A stretch of 64,000 bases of DNA from Kutzneria buriramensis. GTDB taxonomy: Bacteria > Actinomycetota > Actinomycetes > Mycobacteriales > Pseudonocardiaceae. The notes under the pieces were generated by a model. It was not told the DNA's origin, made no database searches, and saw only the letters and a program-made list of their open reading frames with translations. How positions within the stretch are numbered: the stretch's first letter is position 1; every line of letters starts with the position of its first letter. Positions 34,468 through 52,577 of the stretch are shown here, piece by piece. The translations under genes were made by a program, and so were the position numbers. The stretch spans positions 38,632-102,631 of the forward strand of contig NZ_QUNO01000028.1 in assembly GCF_003387475.1 (NCBI RefSeq), given 5' to 3'.

Positions 34468-36576
34468 CTATATCGAGGAGCATACGGTGCCGTTGAGGGA
34501 GAACGCGGTCGGCGCCGGAGCTGCTCCGGTGTCCGTGCCGTTGAAACCGAGCGACACCGAACCACCCGAGGCTATGGTGCGATTCCAGTCCGCGTTGGTC
34601 ACGGCGACCTGTTGGCCGGTCTGGCTCCACGTTCCGTTCCAGCCCGCCTGCACCGCCTCACCGGCGTCCGGCCAGGCGAACGTGAGGTTCCACCCGTTCA
34701 CGGCGGTGGCGGCTCGGTTGGTGACGGTGATGCTGGCACCGAACCCGCCGTTCCAGCTGCTGGTGACCTCGTAGTGCACGGCGCAGCTGCTGTTGGCCGG
34801 CGGTGGCACCGTGAAGGTCACCGGCGGGGACGGCAGCGACGCGTTGCCGTGGGTGTCGACGGCGACGACGTTGTAGGTGTAGGTCGAGCCGATCGTCAGC
34901 CCGGTCAGGGTGACCGAGGTGCCGGTGGTCGTGGTGACCACCGAGGTGCCCGAATACACGTCGTACCGCGCGATCGGATAGCTGCCCGCGGTCCCCGCCG
35001 GCCAACTCAGCACAGCGCCGCTGGACGTCAGGTTCGACACCGTCGGTTGTCCGGGTGCACCCGGAGCCGTGGTGCCGGTTCCGCCGCTGCCCGGCACCTG
35101 CACCACCGTCAGCGAGTACGGCGCGACGGTGACCGACGTCGCCGACGACTGGGTGGTGCTGGTGATCGACGTGCCATTGTTGGCCAGCGTGAACACAGTC
35201 GGCGATCCGGAGGGCGTGAAGTTGTTGTAGTTCAGGCCGACCGAGTAGGTGGTGCTCGGATCCTCGTTGTCGATCAGCACGTCGAGGCTGCCGTTCGCGC
35301 GGCGGACGGCGTGGGTGCGCACCAACGGGTTCGCCGACGAGGACGTGACCATCTGGTCACCCGGCGAGCCCAGCCTGGACAGCATCTGGATCGCGTAGTA
35401 GGGCGAGAACGGGGTGTTCACCGCCGGCTCGGTGACGCCACTTCCGTTGGCGCCATTGGAAAAGATCCCCTGGTCGCCGTAGTCCTGCGCGCCGTTGACC
35501 ACGCTCGGCGTGCCCGGGCCGTTGTGCTCGTTCCACCAGTCCACATTGGTCACGCCGTGCTCCAGCCAGCTCATGTACATGTCCGCGCCGAACAGGGCGG
35601 CCGGCTGTGTGTCGAGGTCGATGCTGGAGTTGGTCTCGGTGACGACGATCTTCACGCCGGCCGGGTCCACGCCGGCGTACTGCCTGATCTGCGAGCGCAG
35701 CGTCGACATGACGCCGGGGATGTCGTCGGGATCGGTCAGCATCCCGGCCGTGGTCGACCCGCCCGGGTAGTAGTGCACGATCACGCAGTCCGTCTTGGCC
35801 CCGAGAGCCGACAGCACGGTCTGGTTCCAGGGCTGCGGACTCGTGGTCGGGTTGGTCACGCCGTCCGGCCAGAATCCGGGCGTGGTCAGCACCGCGCACA
35901 CGTGGATGTTCGGGCTCGCCGCCTTCATCGCCGTGATGTACTTCAGCACGTTCGACGCGTAAGTTGCCGGCCCGCAGTTGTAGGTCTGCGCCGGCGCGCT
36001 GCCGACCGTCACCGGCTTGCCCGACGCGTCGGTGCAGCGGCTGTCGGCTTCCCAATTGGCGCCGTAGGTCCCGTTGCCGTAGACCTCGTTGCCCACCTCC
36101 CAGTAGGTGATGCCGTAGTTGTCGGTGACGTCGGCTTCATGCACCCACGCCTGCGCGAGCGCGTCGGTTCCGGTGCCGTAGTTGACGGTGATGATCGGGT
36201 TCGCGCCGGTGGCCTGAGCGGTCTTCATGAAGTCGGCGAAACTCGTGTTGGGTGCGTCGTATCCGCCCTGGGCCACATTGGTCTGCCAGTTGTAAATGTC
36301 GGAGTAGGAACCGCCGGGGTAGCGCAGGGCGGTGATGCCGGCGGCCTTGACGAGCCCGGGGATCGCCGGGTCGTTCATGTGTCCGTCGTAGACGGCGGTG
36401 TTCAGGCCGATCGCGTTCGACGGTATCGTCCCGAGCCCGCCGGTCGCGTTGACGGAAACCGTGGTGCTGGTGCTGGCCGTCGTCGCGGCGGGGGCCTGCC
36501 CGGTGACACCGGCGGCGCCGAGGACCATCACCACCAGCCCGGCGACGCCGCGGATCCATCGTGCTTTCTCGTGCAT
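34468..36576 (-). CDS. Clan-A glycoside hydrolase (GH51/39-like) with FN3 and CBM2
   Basis: A 702-residue secreted protein. Signal peptide to about residue 31 (APA-AT). The barrel opens with AIGLNTAVYDGHMND and RYPGGSYSDIYNW. The acid/base Glu164 lies in ITYWEVGNEVYGNG and the nucleophile in VVTETNSSID, the clan GH-A NE...E pattern of GH51/GH39 enzymes; the exact family is uncertain. A beta-sandwich follows the barrel, then a fibronectin type III domain (about 515-600) and a C-terminal CBM2 (about 605-702) with WNGGFGASITVTNRAA. The likely role is arabinofuranosidase or xylosidase action on insoluble wall. GAAGGGA precedes ATG 36576. Confidence 0.8.
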   Translation of the reverse strand: MHEKARWIRGVAGLVVMVLGAAGVTGQAPAATTASTSTTVSVNATGGLGTIPSNAIGLNTAVYDGHMNDPAIPGLVKAAGITALRYPGGSYSDIYNWQTNVAQGGYDAPNTSFADFMKTAQATGANPIITVNYGTGTDALAQAWVHEADVTDNYGITYWEVGNEVYGNGTYGANWEADSRCTDASGKPVTVGSAPAQTYNCGPATYASNVLKYITAMKAASPNIHVCAVLTTPGFWPDGVTNPTTSPQPWNQTVLSALGAKTDCVIVHYYPGGSTTAGMLTDPDDIPGVMSTLRSQIRQYAGVDPAGVKIVVTETNSSIDLDTQPAALFGADMYMSWLEHGVTNVDWWNEHNGPGTPSVVNGAQDYGDQGIFSNGANGSGVTEPAVNTPFSPYYAIQMLSRLGSPGDQMVTSSSANPLVRTHAVRRANGSLDVLIDNEDPSTTYSVGLNYNNFTPSGSPTVFTLANNGTSITSTTQSSATSVTVAPYSLTVVQVPGSGGTGTTAPGAPGQPTVSNLTSSGAVLSWPAGTAGSYPIARYDVYSGTSVVTTTTGTSVTLTGLTIGSTYTYNVVAVDTHGNASLPSPPVTFTVPPPANSSCAVHYEVTSSWNGGFGASITVTNRAATAVNGWNLTFAWPDAGEAVQAGWNGTWSQTGQQVAVTNADWNRTIASGGSVSLGFNGTDTGAAPAPTAFSLNGTVCSSI

Positions 36577-36711
36577 TCGCCCACTTCCCTTCGGTCGCTG
36601 GCCTCGAACTACAAGCTCAGTCGGAAGGTGTCCACCGTGCCGACGCGGTCGCCGCCGTCGAATCGAGTCGAAGACGCACGTCAGTCGAGAACGCCTGGTT
36701 CGTGGGCGCCG

Positions 36712-36722
36712 TGGAACTTTCA
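36712..36722. promoter_or_regulatory. CAZyme operator motif TGGAACTTTCA
   Basis: Identical in eleven bases to the copy at 24453-24463 and followed by CG as there. It lies in the divergent region between the GH51/39-like gene and the GH5 gene, so it could control both. Confidence 0.65.
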
Positions 36723-36836
36723 CGCCGTACGGGAACGTGACCTGGCGCGGAGCGCACGCCTGTCGGCGATCCTGCTACGGTCCGTCAGATCGCCGTTGTC
36801 CTCACGGCACTGATGTCGGCGCGGGAGGAATGACCG

Positions 36837-38249
36837 ATGAGATCGATCGCGTCGAAGGCGGTGGCGGTGCTTCTGCTCGCCGCGGGAACGCTGATCGCCG
36901 GCCAGCACCAGGCCCACGCGTCAACAAGCCAGTTCCGTGGTGTGAACTGGGCCGACCAGAGGGACAACTTCGTCAACGGCGTCCTCTACGTCTCCGGGCT
37001 CAGCTCCTCGGACACCTACGCCTCCGCCGCGACCGTCGCCGACCGCGTCGTCGGCCAGATGTACGCCATCACCGGCGCCAACACTGTCCGCATGCCGATC
37101 AACGAACCCACCGTGGCCGACTACTGGGGCACCTACACCGGCGCCATCGACACCGCCCTCGCCAAAGGCCGAGTGATCCTCGCGTACTGGGCCTACAGCG
37201 GCGGCAAACCGGCCAGCACGACCGCGTTCTACCAGATGTGGGACAAGGTCGTCGCCAAGTACGGCGGCAATCCCAACGCCTACTTCGAGGTCATCAACGA
37301 ACCGTACGCCTACACCGCCGCCAGCCTCGACAACACCTACAACGACTGGCTCACTCGCTATTCCGCCATCCCGCGCGACCGAGTGATCCTCGACGGCACC
37401 GGCGACGCCCAGAACGTCGCCGCCGTCGGCAGCGATCACCGCCTCGACAACACCCTGCTCGCCGTGCACGACTACTCGTTCTTCGCCGGCTACGAGGACG
37501 AAACCGAGTGGGCCAACCACATCGCCGGCTACATCGGCGGTTACGCCGACCGCACCGTCGCCACCGAGTGGGGCGCGCCGATGGGCCCGGGCAGCAAGAA
37601 CGGCGTCCACTACGACAGCGTCGACTACAGCATCCCCAGCGGCTCCTTCTTCGCCGACTACGTCAGGGGCGTCAGCAGCGAACTCCGCAGACTCGGCATG
37701 GGCAGCGTGTACTGGCCCGGCCTGCGGGACGGCGACTGGTACAGCCTCACCACCAGGACCGGAACCGGCGCGAACACAACGCTGTCACTGGTCAACCCCA
37801 CCGGACTGACCCGCCTCCGGTACGCCTGGGGCATCGGCAGCGGCGGCGGCACCTACGTCCGGATCGTCAACGCCACCACCGGCCTGTACGTCGACGGCGC
37901 AAGCGGCGCCGACGCCGATGAACAGAACGGCGACGCCAGCCGCTACCAGCAGCAGTGGACTGTGGAGAACGACGGCAACTACGTGCGGATCAAGAACCGC
38001 GCCACCGGCCTCTACCTCGACGGCGAGGGCCGCACGTCCGACGGCGCCGCGGTGGGCCAGTCCGCCGACACCAACGCCACCAGCCAGCAGTGGACAGTGC
38101 TGACCGACGCCAACAACGTGCGGATCAAGAACCGCGCCACCGGCAAGTTCATCGACGGCATGGGGCGCACCGCCAGCGGCAGTGCCCTCGGCCAGTGGAG
38201 CGACAGCAGCAGCGCCAACCAGCAGTGGCGGATCGTCGCCGCCGGCTGA
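36837..38249 (+). CDS. GH5 glycoside hydrolase with ricin-type lectin
   Basis: A 470-residue secreted enzyme. Signal peptide residues 1-29 end in AHA-ST. The GH5-like barrel begins FRGVNWADQRDNF. Acid/base Glu155 is in FEVINEPYAYT and the nucleophile Glu244 in VATEWGAPMG. The activity (endoglucanase, mannanase, xylanase or exo-type) cannot be set by sequence reading alone. Residues about 335-470 form a trefoil of the RicinB_lectin_2 kind (NATTGLYVDGA repeated as NRATGLYLDGEG and NRATGKFIDGMG, each followed by QQW), unlike the classical CBM13 of most neighbours. It starts the unit with the carboxylesterase 27 bases downstream. Confidence 0.85.
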   Translation: MRSIASKAVAVLLLAAGTLIAGQHQAHASTSQFRGVNWADQRDNFVNGVLYVSGLSSSDTYASAATVADRVVGQMYAITGANTVRMPINEPTVADYWGTYTGAIDTALAKGRVILAYWAYSGGKPASTTAFYQMWDKVVAKYGGNPNAYFEVINEPYAYTAASLDNTYNDWLTRYSAIPRDRVILDGTGDAQNVAAVGSDHRLDNTLLAVHDYSFFAGYEDETEWANHIAGYIGGYADRTVATEWGAPMGPGSKNGVHYDSVDYSIPSGSFFADYVRGVSSELRRLGMGSVYWPGLRDGDWYSLTTRTGTGANTTLSLVNPTGLTRLRYAWGIGSGGGTYVRIVNATTGLYVDGASGADADEQNGDASRYQQQWTVENDGNYVRIKNRATGLYLDGEGRTSDGAAVGQSADTNATSQQWTVLTDANNVRIKNRATGKFIDGMGRTASGSALGQWSDSSSANQQWRIVAAG

Positions 38250-38276
38250 CCGCTCGTCGAACCGCAGGAGGCACTG

Positions 38277-39857
38277 ATGTGGAAAGGGATCGTGGTCGCG
38301 CTGCTCGGCGGCGTGCTGACGCTGGCCAATGCCGTCCCCGCGGCGGCCGCCCCGGACCACCCGGCCCCCGTCGCGCGGGTCGAGACCGGCCTGCTGCGCG
38401 GCAGTGACACCGCCGGCGTGGACAGCTTCCTCGGCATCCCCTATGCGGCGCCGCCGGTCGGCCAGCTGCGCTGGCGGCCACCGCAGCCGGCGACCAGCTG
38501 GCCGGGGGTGCGCGAGGCGACAGCCTACGGCAACCGGTGCGCGGCCGCGGCGAGCGGCAACGGGCCACGGTCGGAGACCGAGGACTGCCTCTTCCTCAAC
38601 GTCCAACGCCCCTCGTTCGTCCACAGTGGCCAGAAGGCACCGGTGTACTTCTGGATCCACGGTGGCGGCCTGCAGAACGGCAGTTCCGACCAGCATGACG
38701 GCAGCCTCATCGCCAGCCGCACCGGCGCCGTCGTGGTGACGATCAACTACCGGCTTGGCGCCTTCGGCTTCCTCGCCCATCCCGGCCTGACGGCGGAAGG
38801 GGCCGGGCAGTCCGGCGACTACGGCCTGCTCGACCAACAGGCCGCGCTGCGCTGGGTGCAGCGCAACATCGCCGCATTCGGCGGCGACCCACGGCAGGTG
38901 ACAATCGGCGGCGAGTCGGCCGGCGGCTGGTCGGTCTGCGCCCACCTGACCGCGCCCGGCTCACGCGGCCTGTTCCGCGCTGCCATGATCCAGAGCGGTT
39001 CCTGCTACAGCCAGACCCTCACCCAGGCCGAGACGTCCGGCACCAGCGCCGCGCAGGCACTCGGCTGCACCGATCCGGCCACCGCCGTCGCGTGCCTGCG
39101 TGCGATTCCGGCCAGCCGGCTGGTCGACACCCAGGTGGGCGCGGAGTTCGTGCACGGCGTGCCAGCGCTGCCGCAGGCGCCGGACCTCGCCGTGCACACC
39201 GGAAACTTCGCCAGGGTGCCGGTGGTTGTCGGCGCCAACCGAGACGAGGGACGCACGTTCGCGCTCGGTTTCCTCGGGCAGACCCGCGAGGCGTATGAGG
39301 CATTCGTGCGAGCCGCCTTCCCGGACCGCGCCGACACCGTGCTCGCGCGCTATCCGTGGCCCGCCGACTCCGACAGGTTCACGGCGGCCTACCAGGCCGG
39401 CGCGATCTACACAGACGCCGGCCTGGTCGCCCGCGTCGGCGGCTGCCCCGACCGGGATCTCGTCCACACCTTCGCCCGCTACACCCGCACCTACGCGTAC
39501 GAGTTCGACCACCGCGACGGTCCCGGCCTCACGCCCATCCCCGGCTACGTCTGGGGCGCGGGCCATGCCGCCGAACTCGCCTACCTGTGGCCGAGTTTCG
39601 ACAACGGCACCCCCATCGCCCCCACCTTCAACGCGGCCGAGCGTCGACTGGCCCGGGACATGGTGGACGCCTGGGGAGCCTTCGTGCGGGACGGCCGCCC
39701 CGGCGCGGCGGGATGGACGGCCTGGCCCAGTTTCAACGGCTCGGACCAGGTGATGTCCCTGCGCACGGGCGGGTCGACCCTGGTCTCCGACCACGCCATC
39801 GGCGCCGAGCACAACTGCGACCTGTGGAATTCACCGGGGCAGGCTGGCGAGCAGTAG
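38277..39857 (+). CDS. Secreted type-B carboxylesterase
   Basis: A 526-residue exported esterase. Signal peptide residues 1-25 (VPAAAAP). It shows the full carboxylesterase type B order: GIPYAAPPVGQLRWRPPQ, EDCLFLNVQRP, WIHGGGLQNGS (oxyanion), VTIGGESAGGWSV (Ser elbow), GANRDEGRTF (Glu) and a late GAGHAAELAYLWP (His). Such enzymes hydrolyse aromatic or aliphatic esters; in this place feruloyl or acetyl groups of hemicellulose are likely substrates, by inference. It has no carbohydrate-binding module. It follows the GH5 gene by 27 bases with GGAGG before its ATG. Confidence 0.88.
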   Translation: MWKGIVVALLGGVLTLANAVPAAAAPDHPAPVARVETGLLRGSDTAGVDSFLGIPYAAPPVGQLRWRPPQPATSWPGVREATAYGNRCAAAASGNGPRSETEDCLFLNVQRPSFVHSGQKAPVYFWIHGGGLQNGSSDQHDGSLIASRTGAVVVTINYRLGAFGFLAHPGLTAEGAGQSGDYGLLDQQAALRWVQRNIAAFGGDPRQVTIGGESAGGWSVCAHLTAPGSRGLFRAAMIQSGSCYSQTLTQAETSGTSAAQALGCTDPATAVACLRAIPASRLVDTQVGAEFVHGVPALPQAPDLAVHTGNFARVPVVVGANRDEGRTFALGFLGQTREAYEAFVRAAFPDRADTVLARYPWPADSDRFTAAYQAGAIYTDAGLVARVGGCPDRDLVHTFARYTRTYAYEFDHRDGPGLTPIPGYVWGAGHAAELAYLWPSFDNGTPIAPTFNAAERRLARDMVDAWGAFVRDGRPGAAGWTAWPSFNGSDQVMSLRTGGSTLVSDHAIGAEHNCDLWNSPGQAGEQ

Positions 39858-39980
39858 CCGCTCGGCCTCGCCGGGGTCGGTGTGGCCGACGCGGACCAGG
39901 CCGCCGCTCCAGTGGCGGTCGGTCATGCCCGGGTTGTGGGTCGTCGAGCCGTCGGGCCAGAACACCTGGGGGCTGCTCGC
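39831..39980 (-). pseudogene. Unidentified gene tail
   Basis: On the minus strand the last ~50 codons (QVFWPDGSTTHNPGMTDRHW, then GHTDPGEAERLLLASLPR, stop at 39831) read like the C-terminus of a real protein. Upstream the composition becomes random. Its stop lies inside the end of the carboxylesterase gene. Family not recognised; probably a leftover from a rearrangement. Confidence 0.3.
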
Positions 39981-40087
39981 CGCGGTGGAGTCCGGGGTGC
40001 GCGTCTGCTTCGCGAACCCCGGCACCACCGAGATGCCCCCGGTCGCAGCCCTGAACCGCTTACCGGAAATTCGAGCGGTGCTCGGTT
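39970..40087 (+). pseudogene. Fragment of a ThDP-dependent enzyme
   Basis: About 39 codons read LLAAVESGVRVCFANPGTTE, then MPPVAALNRLPEIRAVLG, the start of acetolactate synthase/benzoylformate decarboxylase-like proteins (CFANPGTSEM is their first cofactor-contact loop). The frame has no suitable start and loses similarity after RAVLG. It abuts the antisense gene tail, so two unrelated fragments are joined here. Confidence 0.55.
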
Positions 40088-40257
40088 GCGCGAGAACGTG
40101 TGCACCGGCGCCGGACGACAACCAGCGTCAATCCGGCCGCGGGGGCGGCCATTGGCCGCGCTGGCCGAGGGCGAACGGATTGCGCATTCTCGCTCGCCTG
40201 CCAGGCCCACGACCGCTCACCCGCCCGCCGAGCCCACCGCTTCTCCTTGGAACAAAA

Positions 40258-40294
40258 CCACGGCCCCACCGGTACGACACCGGCGGGGCCGTGG
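40258..40294. terminator. GC-rich hairpin
   Basis: CCACGGCCCC at 40258-40267 pairs with GGGGCCGTGG at 40285-40294; a further CCGG/CCGG pairing inside is separated by a mismatch. It is likely a terminator for one or both converging transcripts. Confidence 0.6.
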
Positions 40295-40499
40295 CGTATG
40301 CCGCGCGCTGGGCCCTTTCGAAGATCAGCCGAGACGCGGCGGCTGGCCGTCCCCAGCAGGCCTGGACCCGTCGTGCCAGCTCACTGTGACGCCGGCGGCA
40401 CGACCCGGTGCGTGACGCCCACGGCCAGGGGACGAACCCGGGCGCGCGGGTGACGGCCTGGCCCGGCAACGGACCGGACAACCACCGATGGCCTCTCGG

Positions 40500-49115
<8,616 letters not shown>

Positions 49116-49127
49116 CGGGAGCGGACG

Positions 49128-50570
49128 ATGTGGTCTCGAATCGCGATTGCGTTCGCCGTCCTGGTGCCCGCGGTGTCGTGGTCGGCGCCGGCCTCGGCGG
49201 CGACCACCGGCCCCTGTGACATCTACGCCGCCGGCGGCACGCCCTGCGTGGCGGCGCACAGCACCGTGCGCGCGCTCTACGGCACGTACACCGGCAGCCT
49301 GTACCAGGTCCGCCGCTCGTCGGACAACGCGACGAAGAACATCGGGGTCCTGGCGGCGGGCGGCACCGCGGACGCCGCCGCCCAGGATGCCTTCTGCGCC
49401 GGCACCTCCTGCGTCATCACCGTGCTCTACGACCAGTCCGGGCACGGCAACGACGTCTGGTACCAGGGGTCGAGCGCCGTGCCCGGGTCCAACCAGAGCC
49501 GGCCCGCCAACGCCACCACCGAGTCGCTGACGGTCGGCGGCAGCAAGGCCTATTCGCTGTACATCAACCCCGGCAACAGCTACTGGCGCGACGGCCACCT
49601 CACCGGGATTCCCACCGGAACCGCGCCCGAAGGCATGTACATGGTCACCAGCGGCACGCACGTCAACGGCGGCTGCTGCTTCGACTACGGCAACAGCGAG
49701 ACGACCAGGACCGCCGACGGTCCGGGCGCGATGGACGCCATCAACTTCAGCACCTCGTGCTGGTTCGGCGGCTGCACCGGCAGCGGCCCGTGGGTCCAGG
49801 GAGACCTCGAATACGGGCTCTACCCCGGCGGAAGCCAGCAGTGGAACCCCAACCAGCGGGCCTTCACCAGCAGGTACGTCACCGCGATGCTGAAGAACAA
49901 CGGCACCTCCCGCTTCGCCCTCAAGGGCAGCAGCGCCCAGGCCGGCTCCCTGACGACACTCTGGGACGGCTCGCTGCCGCCCGGCTACAGCCCGATGAAG
50001 AAGCAGGGAGCCATCGTGCTGGGCAGCGGCGGGGACTGCTGCAAGCCCGGCGGCGGGGCGAACCTGAGCGCGGGCACCTTCTACGAAGGGGCGATGGTGT
50101 CGGGCTACCCGTCCGACGCGACGGAGAACGCGGTGCAGGCCAACATCGTCGCCGCCGGGTTCACCAGCGGGAGTTCCGGCACGAACGGGGCGGTGCGCGC
50201 GGTCGGCGCCGGCAAGTGCCTGGACGTGAACGGGCGCAGCACGACGCCGGGCACCCAGTTGCAGATCTGGGACTGCAATGGCGGTGACAATCAGACCTGG
50301 ACCCGGACCTCGAGCGGCCAACTGACCGTCTACAGCGGCAGCGCCACGATGTGCGCGACCGCCGCCAACTCCAGTTCCGGCAGTCCGGTCGCGATCCAAC
50401 CCTGTGGCAGCACCGCGAGCCAACAGTGGCACTTCAACGACGACGGCACCGTCACCGGCGTCCAGTCGGGCCTCTGCCTCGACGTGAGCGGCGCGTCGAC
50501 CGCGAACGGCGCCAAGGTCCAGCTCTGGACGTGCAACCACGGCAGCAACCAACAGTGGACGCTCGGCTGA
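49128..50570 (+). CDS. GH54 alpha-L-arabinofuranosidase with CBM13 (second copy)
   Basis: A 480-residue secreted arabinofuranosidase. Signal peptide to residue 25 (ASA-AT). GH54 blocks: GPCDIYAAGGTPCVAAHSTV, YDQSGHGNDVW, GGCCFDYGNSET, a GPWVQGDLEYGLYPG block at the nucleophile position, and GSGGDCCKPGGG, where an extra Cys-Cys pair replaces the DNS loop of the first copy. The trefoil spans about residues 358-480. It lies 12 bases after the beta-helix gene and 10 before the fucosidase gene, so it is certainly co-transcribed. The changed loop near the acid/base suggests a different side-chain preference from the copy at 24674. Confidence 0.9.
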   Translation: MWSRIAIAFAVLVPAVSWSAPASAATTGPCDIYAAGGTPCVAAHSTVRALYGTYTGSLYQVRRSSDNATKNIGVLAAGGTADAAAQDAFCAGTSCVITVLYDQSGHGNDVWYQGSSAVPGSNQSRPANATTESLTVGGSKAYSLYINPGNSYWRDGHLTGIPTGTAPEGMYMVTSGTHVNGGCCFDYGNSETTRTADGPGAMDAINFSTSCWFGGCTGSGPWVQGDLEYGLYPGGSQQWNPNQRAFTSRYVTAMLKNNGTSRFALKGSSAQAGSLTTLWDGSLPPGYSPMKKQGAIVLGSGGDCCKPGGGANLSAGTFYEGAMVSGYPSDATENAVQANIVAAGFTSGSSGTNGAVRAVGAGKCLDVNGRSTTPGTQLQIWDCNGGDNQTWTRTSSGQLTVYSGSATMCATAANSSSGSPVAIQPCGSTASQQWHFNDDGTVTGVQSGLCLDVSGASTANGAKVQLWTCNHGSNQQWTLG

Positions 50571-50580
50571 AAGGCTCCCC

Positions 50581-52563
50581 ATGTCCTCCTCGCCCCATCA
50601 GTTCAACCGCAGAAGGCTGCTGACCGTCGCCGGGTTCACCGGCATCGCCGCGGCCACCGGACTGGTGCGCCCCGGCATCGTCTGGGCCACCGCCGGCCCC
50701 AGCAGCTACAGCCCGACCTGGGCCTCGGTCGACCAGCACCCGCCGGCTCCGGAGTGGTACCAGGACGCGAAGTTCGGCATCTACTACCACTGGGGCGTGT
50801 TCAGCGTCCCCGCGTTCGGCAACGAGTGGTATCCGCGCAACATGTACAACAACGGGTCCGCCGAGAACAACCACCACAAGGCCGTCTACGGCGACCCGTC
50901 GGTGTGGCCGTACCAGAACTTCATCAACGGCGCACCGGACAAGGCCGGCAACTGGACACAGTTCGCGCCGAAGCTGAAGTCGCTGGGCGGCAACTTCGAT
51001 CCCGACGCGTGGGCGCAGCTGTTCTTCGACGCCGGCGCGAAGTTCGCCGGGCCGGTCGCCGAGCACCACGACGGCTACTCGATGTGGAACAGCACCGCCA
51101 ACGAGTGGAACTCGGTCAAGACCGGACCCAAGCTCGACCTGTTGCAGCTGCACGCCAACGCCATCCGCGGCAAGGGTCTGAAGCTGGTCGCGGCGCTGCA
51201 CCACGCCTACCACTTCAACGGCTACTACCAGTACGTTCCCTACCAGTCCACGGACTCGCTGCGCCGGCTGTTCGGCCAGAACGGATCGGCCGCCGAGAAC
51301 CTGCTGTGGTACAACAAGCTCCTGGAGGTCATCGACGGCTACCGGCCCGACCTGATCTACCAGGACTTCGACCTGGGCCTGGTCGACGAGTCGAGGCGGC
51401 TCAACTTCCTCGCCCACTACTACAACCAGGCCGTGGCCTGGAACTCCGACGTGGTCGCCACCTACAAGGACGGCCTCGACAACAAGGGCGAGGTCTACGA
51501 CTTCGAGCGCGGCGGCCCGACCAGCCTCCAGTTCCCGTACTGGCAGACCGACGACAGCATCTCCCCCACCAGCTGGTGCTACACCGTCGGCCTCAGCTAC
51601 TACTCGACCAAGTCGCTGCTGCACTCGCTGGTCGACCGGGTCTGCAAGAACGGCAACCTGCAGCTGAACATCGCCCCGATGGCCGACGGCACCATTCCGG
51701 ATCAGCAGCGCACGATCCTCCTCGGCATCGGCGACCACCTCAAGCGCTTCGGCGAGTCGGTCTACGCCACCCGCGCCTGGACCGTCTACGGCGAGGGCCC
51801 GACCCAGATGGGCGGCGGCGGCCCGAAGGAGGGCACGAACCGGGACATCCGGTTCACCCGCAGCAAGGACAACACGGTGCTGTACGCCACGGTCATGGGC
51901 TGGCAGGGCAGCACCCTGACCATCACCACCCTGGGCTCCAACCAGGTCAGCCTGGCCTCGCTGCAGTCCGTGCAGCTGCTCGGCCCCACCGCCGGGACGT
52001 ATGTCGACCTGCCCACCCGCACCCAGGACGGGTCCGGCCTGCACATCACCATGCCGTCGACCAACCCCCCGTTCGACGCGCTGGCCTACGTCGTCAAGCT
52101 GACCTTCGCCGGCCAGATCCCCAGCCCCGGCTCGGGCGGCCCGGTGCCCACCGGCTGGGCGCGGATCTCCAACGGCACCACCGGACTCGTCCTGGACGGT
52201 GGCGGCAGCGTCGCCGCCGGGTCCCGGGTCAAGCAGTGGAACTGGGACGGCAGCAACAACCTCCAGTGGCAGCTCGTCGACGCCGGCAGCGGCTACTACC
52301 GCATCGTCAACCGCACCAACGGGTTGGTCATCGACAGCGGCGGCAACACGGCCAACGGCGCGACCGCGGTGCAGAACGCGTGGAACGGCGGCAACAACCA
52401 GCAGTGGCGGTTGAACAGCATGGGCAACGGCCTCTACCAGATCATCAACCGCGGTACCGGCACCGCCCTGGACGGCGCGGGCGACCGCACGGCCGGCGAC
52501 TCCGCGGTCCTGTGGGCTCCGAACAACAGCACCAACAACCAGTGGACGATCACCGCCGTCTGA
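50581..52563 (+). CDS. GH29 alpha-L-fucosidase with ricin-type lectin, Tat-exported
   Basis: A 660-residue enzyme. The N-terminus has a twin-arginine signal: FNRRRLLTVAGFTGIAAATG, so it is exported folded by Tat, unlike its Sec-exported neighbours. GH29 blocks: PEWYQDAKFGIYYHWGVFSV, HHDGYSMWNS, GPKLDLLQLH, and PDLIYQDFDLGLV, where the Asp nucleophile is expected. CKNGNLQLNIAPMADGTIP is another family block. A beta-sandwich is followed by a trefoil of the RicinB_lectin_2 kind (about 520-660; ISNGTTGLVLDGGG and repeats with QWQ/QQW). It removes alpha-L-fucose, for example from xyloglucan. It begins 10 bases after the second GH54 gene. Confidence 0.9.
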   Translation: MSSSPHQFNRRRLLTVAGFTGIAAATGLVRPGIVWATAGPSSYSPTWASVDQHPPAPEWYQDAKFGIYYHWGVFSVPAFGNEWYPRNMYNNGSAENNHHKAVYGDPSVWPYQNFINGAPDKAGNWTQFAPKLKSLGGNFDPDAWAQLFFDAGAKFAGPVAEHHDGYSMWNSTANEWNSVKTGPKLDLLQLHANAIRGKGLKLVAALHHAYHFNGYYQYVPYQSTDSLRRLFGQNGSAAENLLWYNKLLEVIDGYRPDLIYQDFDLGLVDESRRLNFLAHYYNQAVAWNSDVVATYKDGLDNKGEVYDFERGGPTSLQFPYWQTDDSISPTSWCYTVGLSYYSTKSLLHSLVDRVCKNGNLQLNIAPMADGTIPDQQRTILLGIGDHLKRFGESVYATRAWTVYGEGPTQMGGGGPKEGTNRDIRFTRSKDNTVLYATVMGWQGSTLTITTLGSNQVSLASLQSVQLLGPTAGTYVDLPTRTQDGSGLHITMPSTNPPFDALAYVVKLTFAGQIPSPGSGGPVPTGWARISNGTTGLVLDGGGSVAAGSRVKQWNWDGSNNLQWQLVDAGSGYYRIVNRTNGLVIDSGGNTANGATAVQNAWNGGNNQQWRLNSMGNGLYQIINRGTGTALDGAGDRTAGDSAVLWAPNNSTNNQWTITAV

Positions 52564-52577
52564 CCCCAGGGAGATCC

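Larger units (their letters stand above)
39858..40499. other. Gene-free stretch with two gene fragments
   Basis: Apart from the two fragments listed above and one hairpin there is no coding content. The region separates the GH5/esterase unit from the end of the leftward GH10-GH59 unit and looks like a scar of past recombination. Confidence 0.5.

Noticed and set aside
35357..36055. Frame inside the GH51/39-like gene
   Set aside because: Alternative frame of a well-supported gene, with no independent start or motif.
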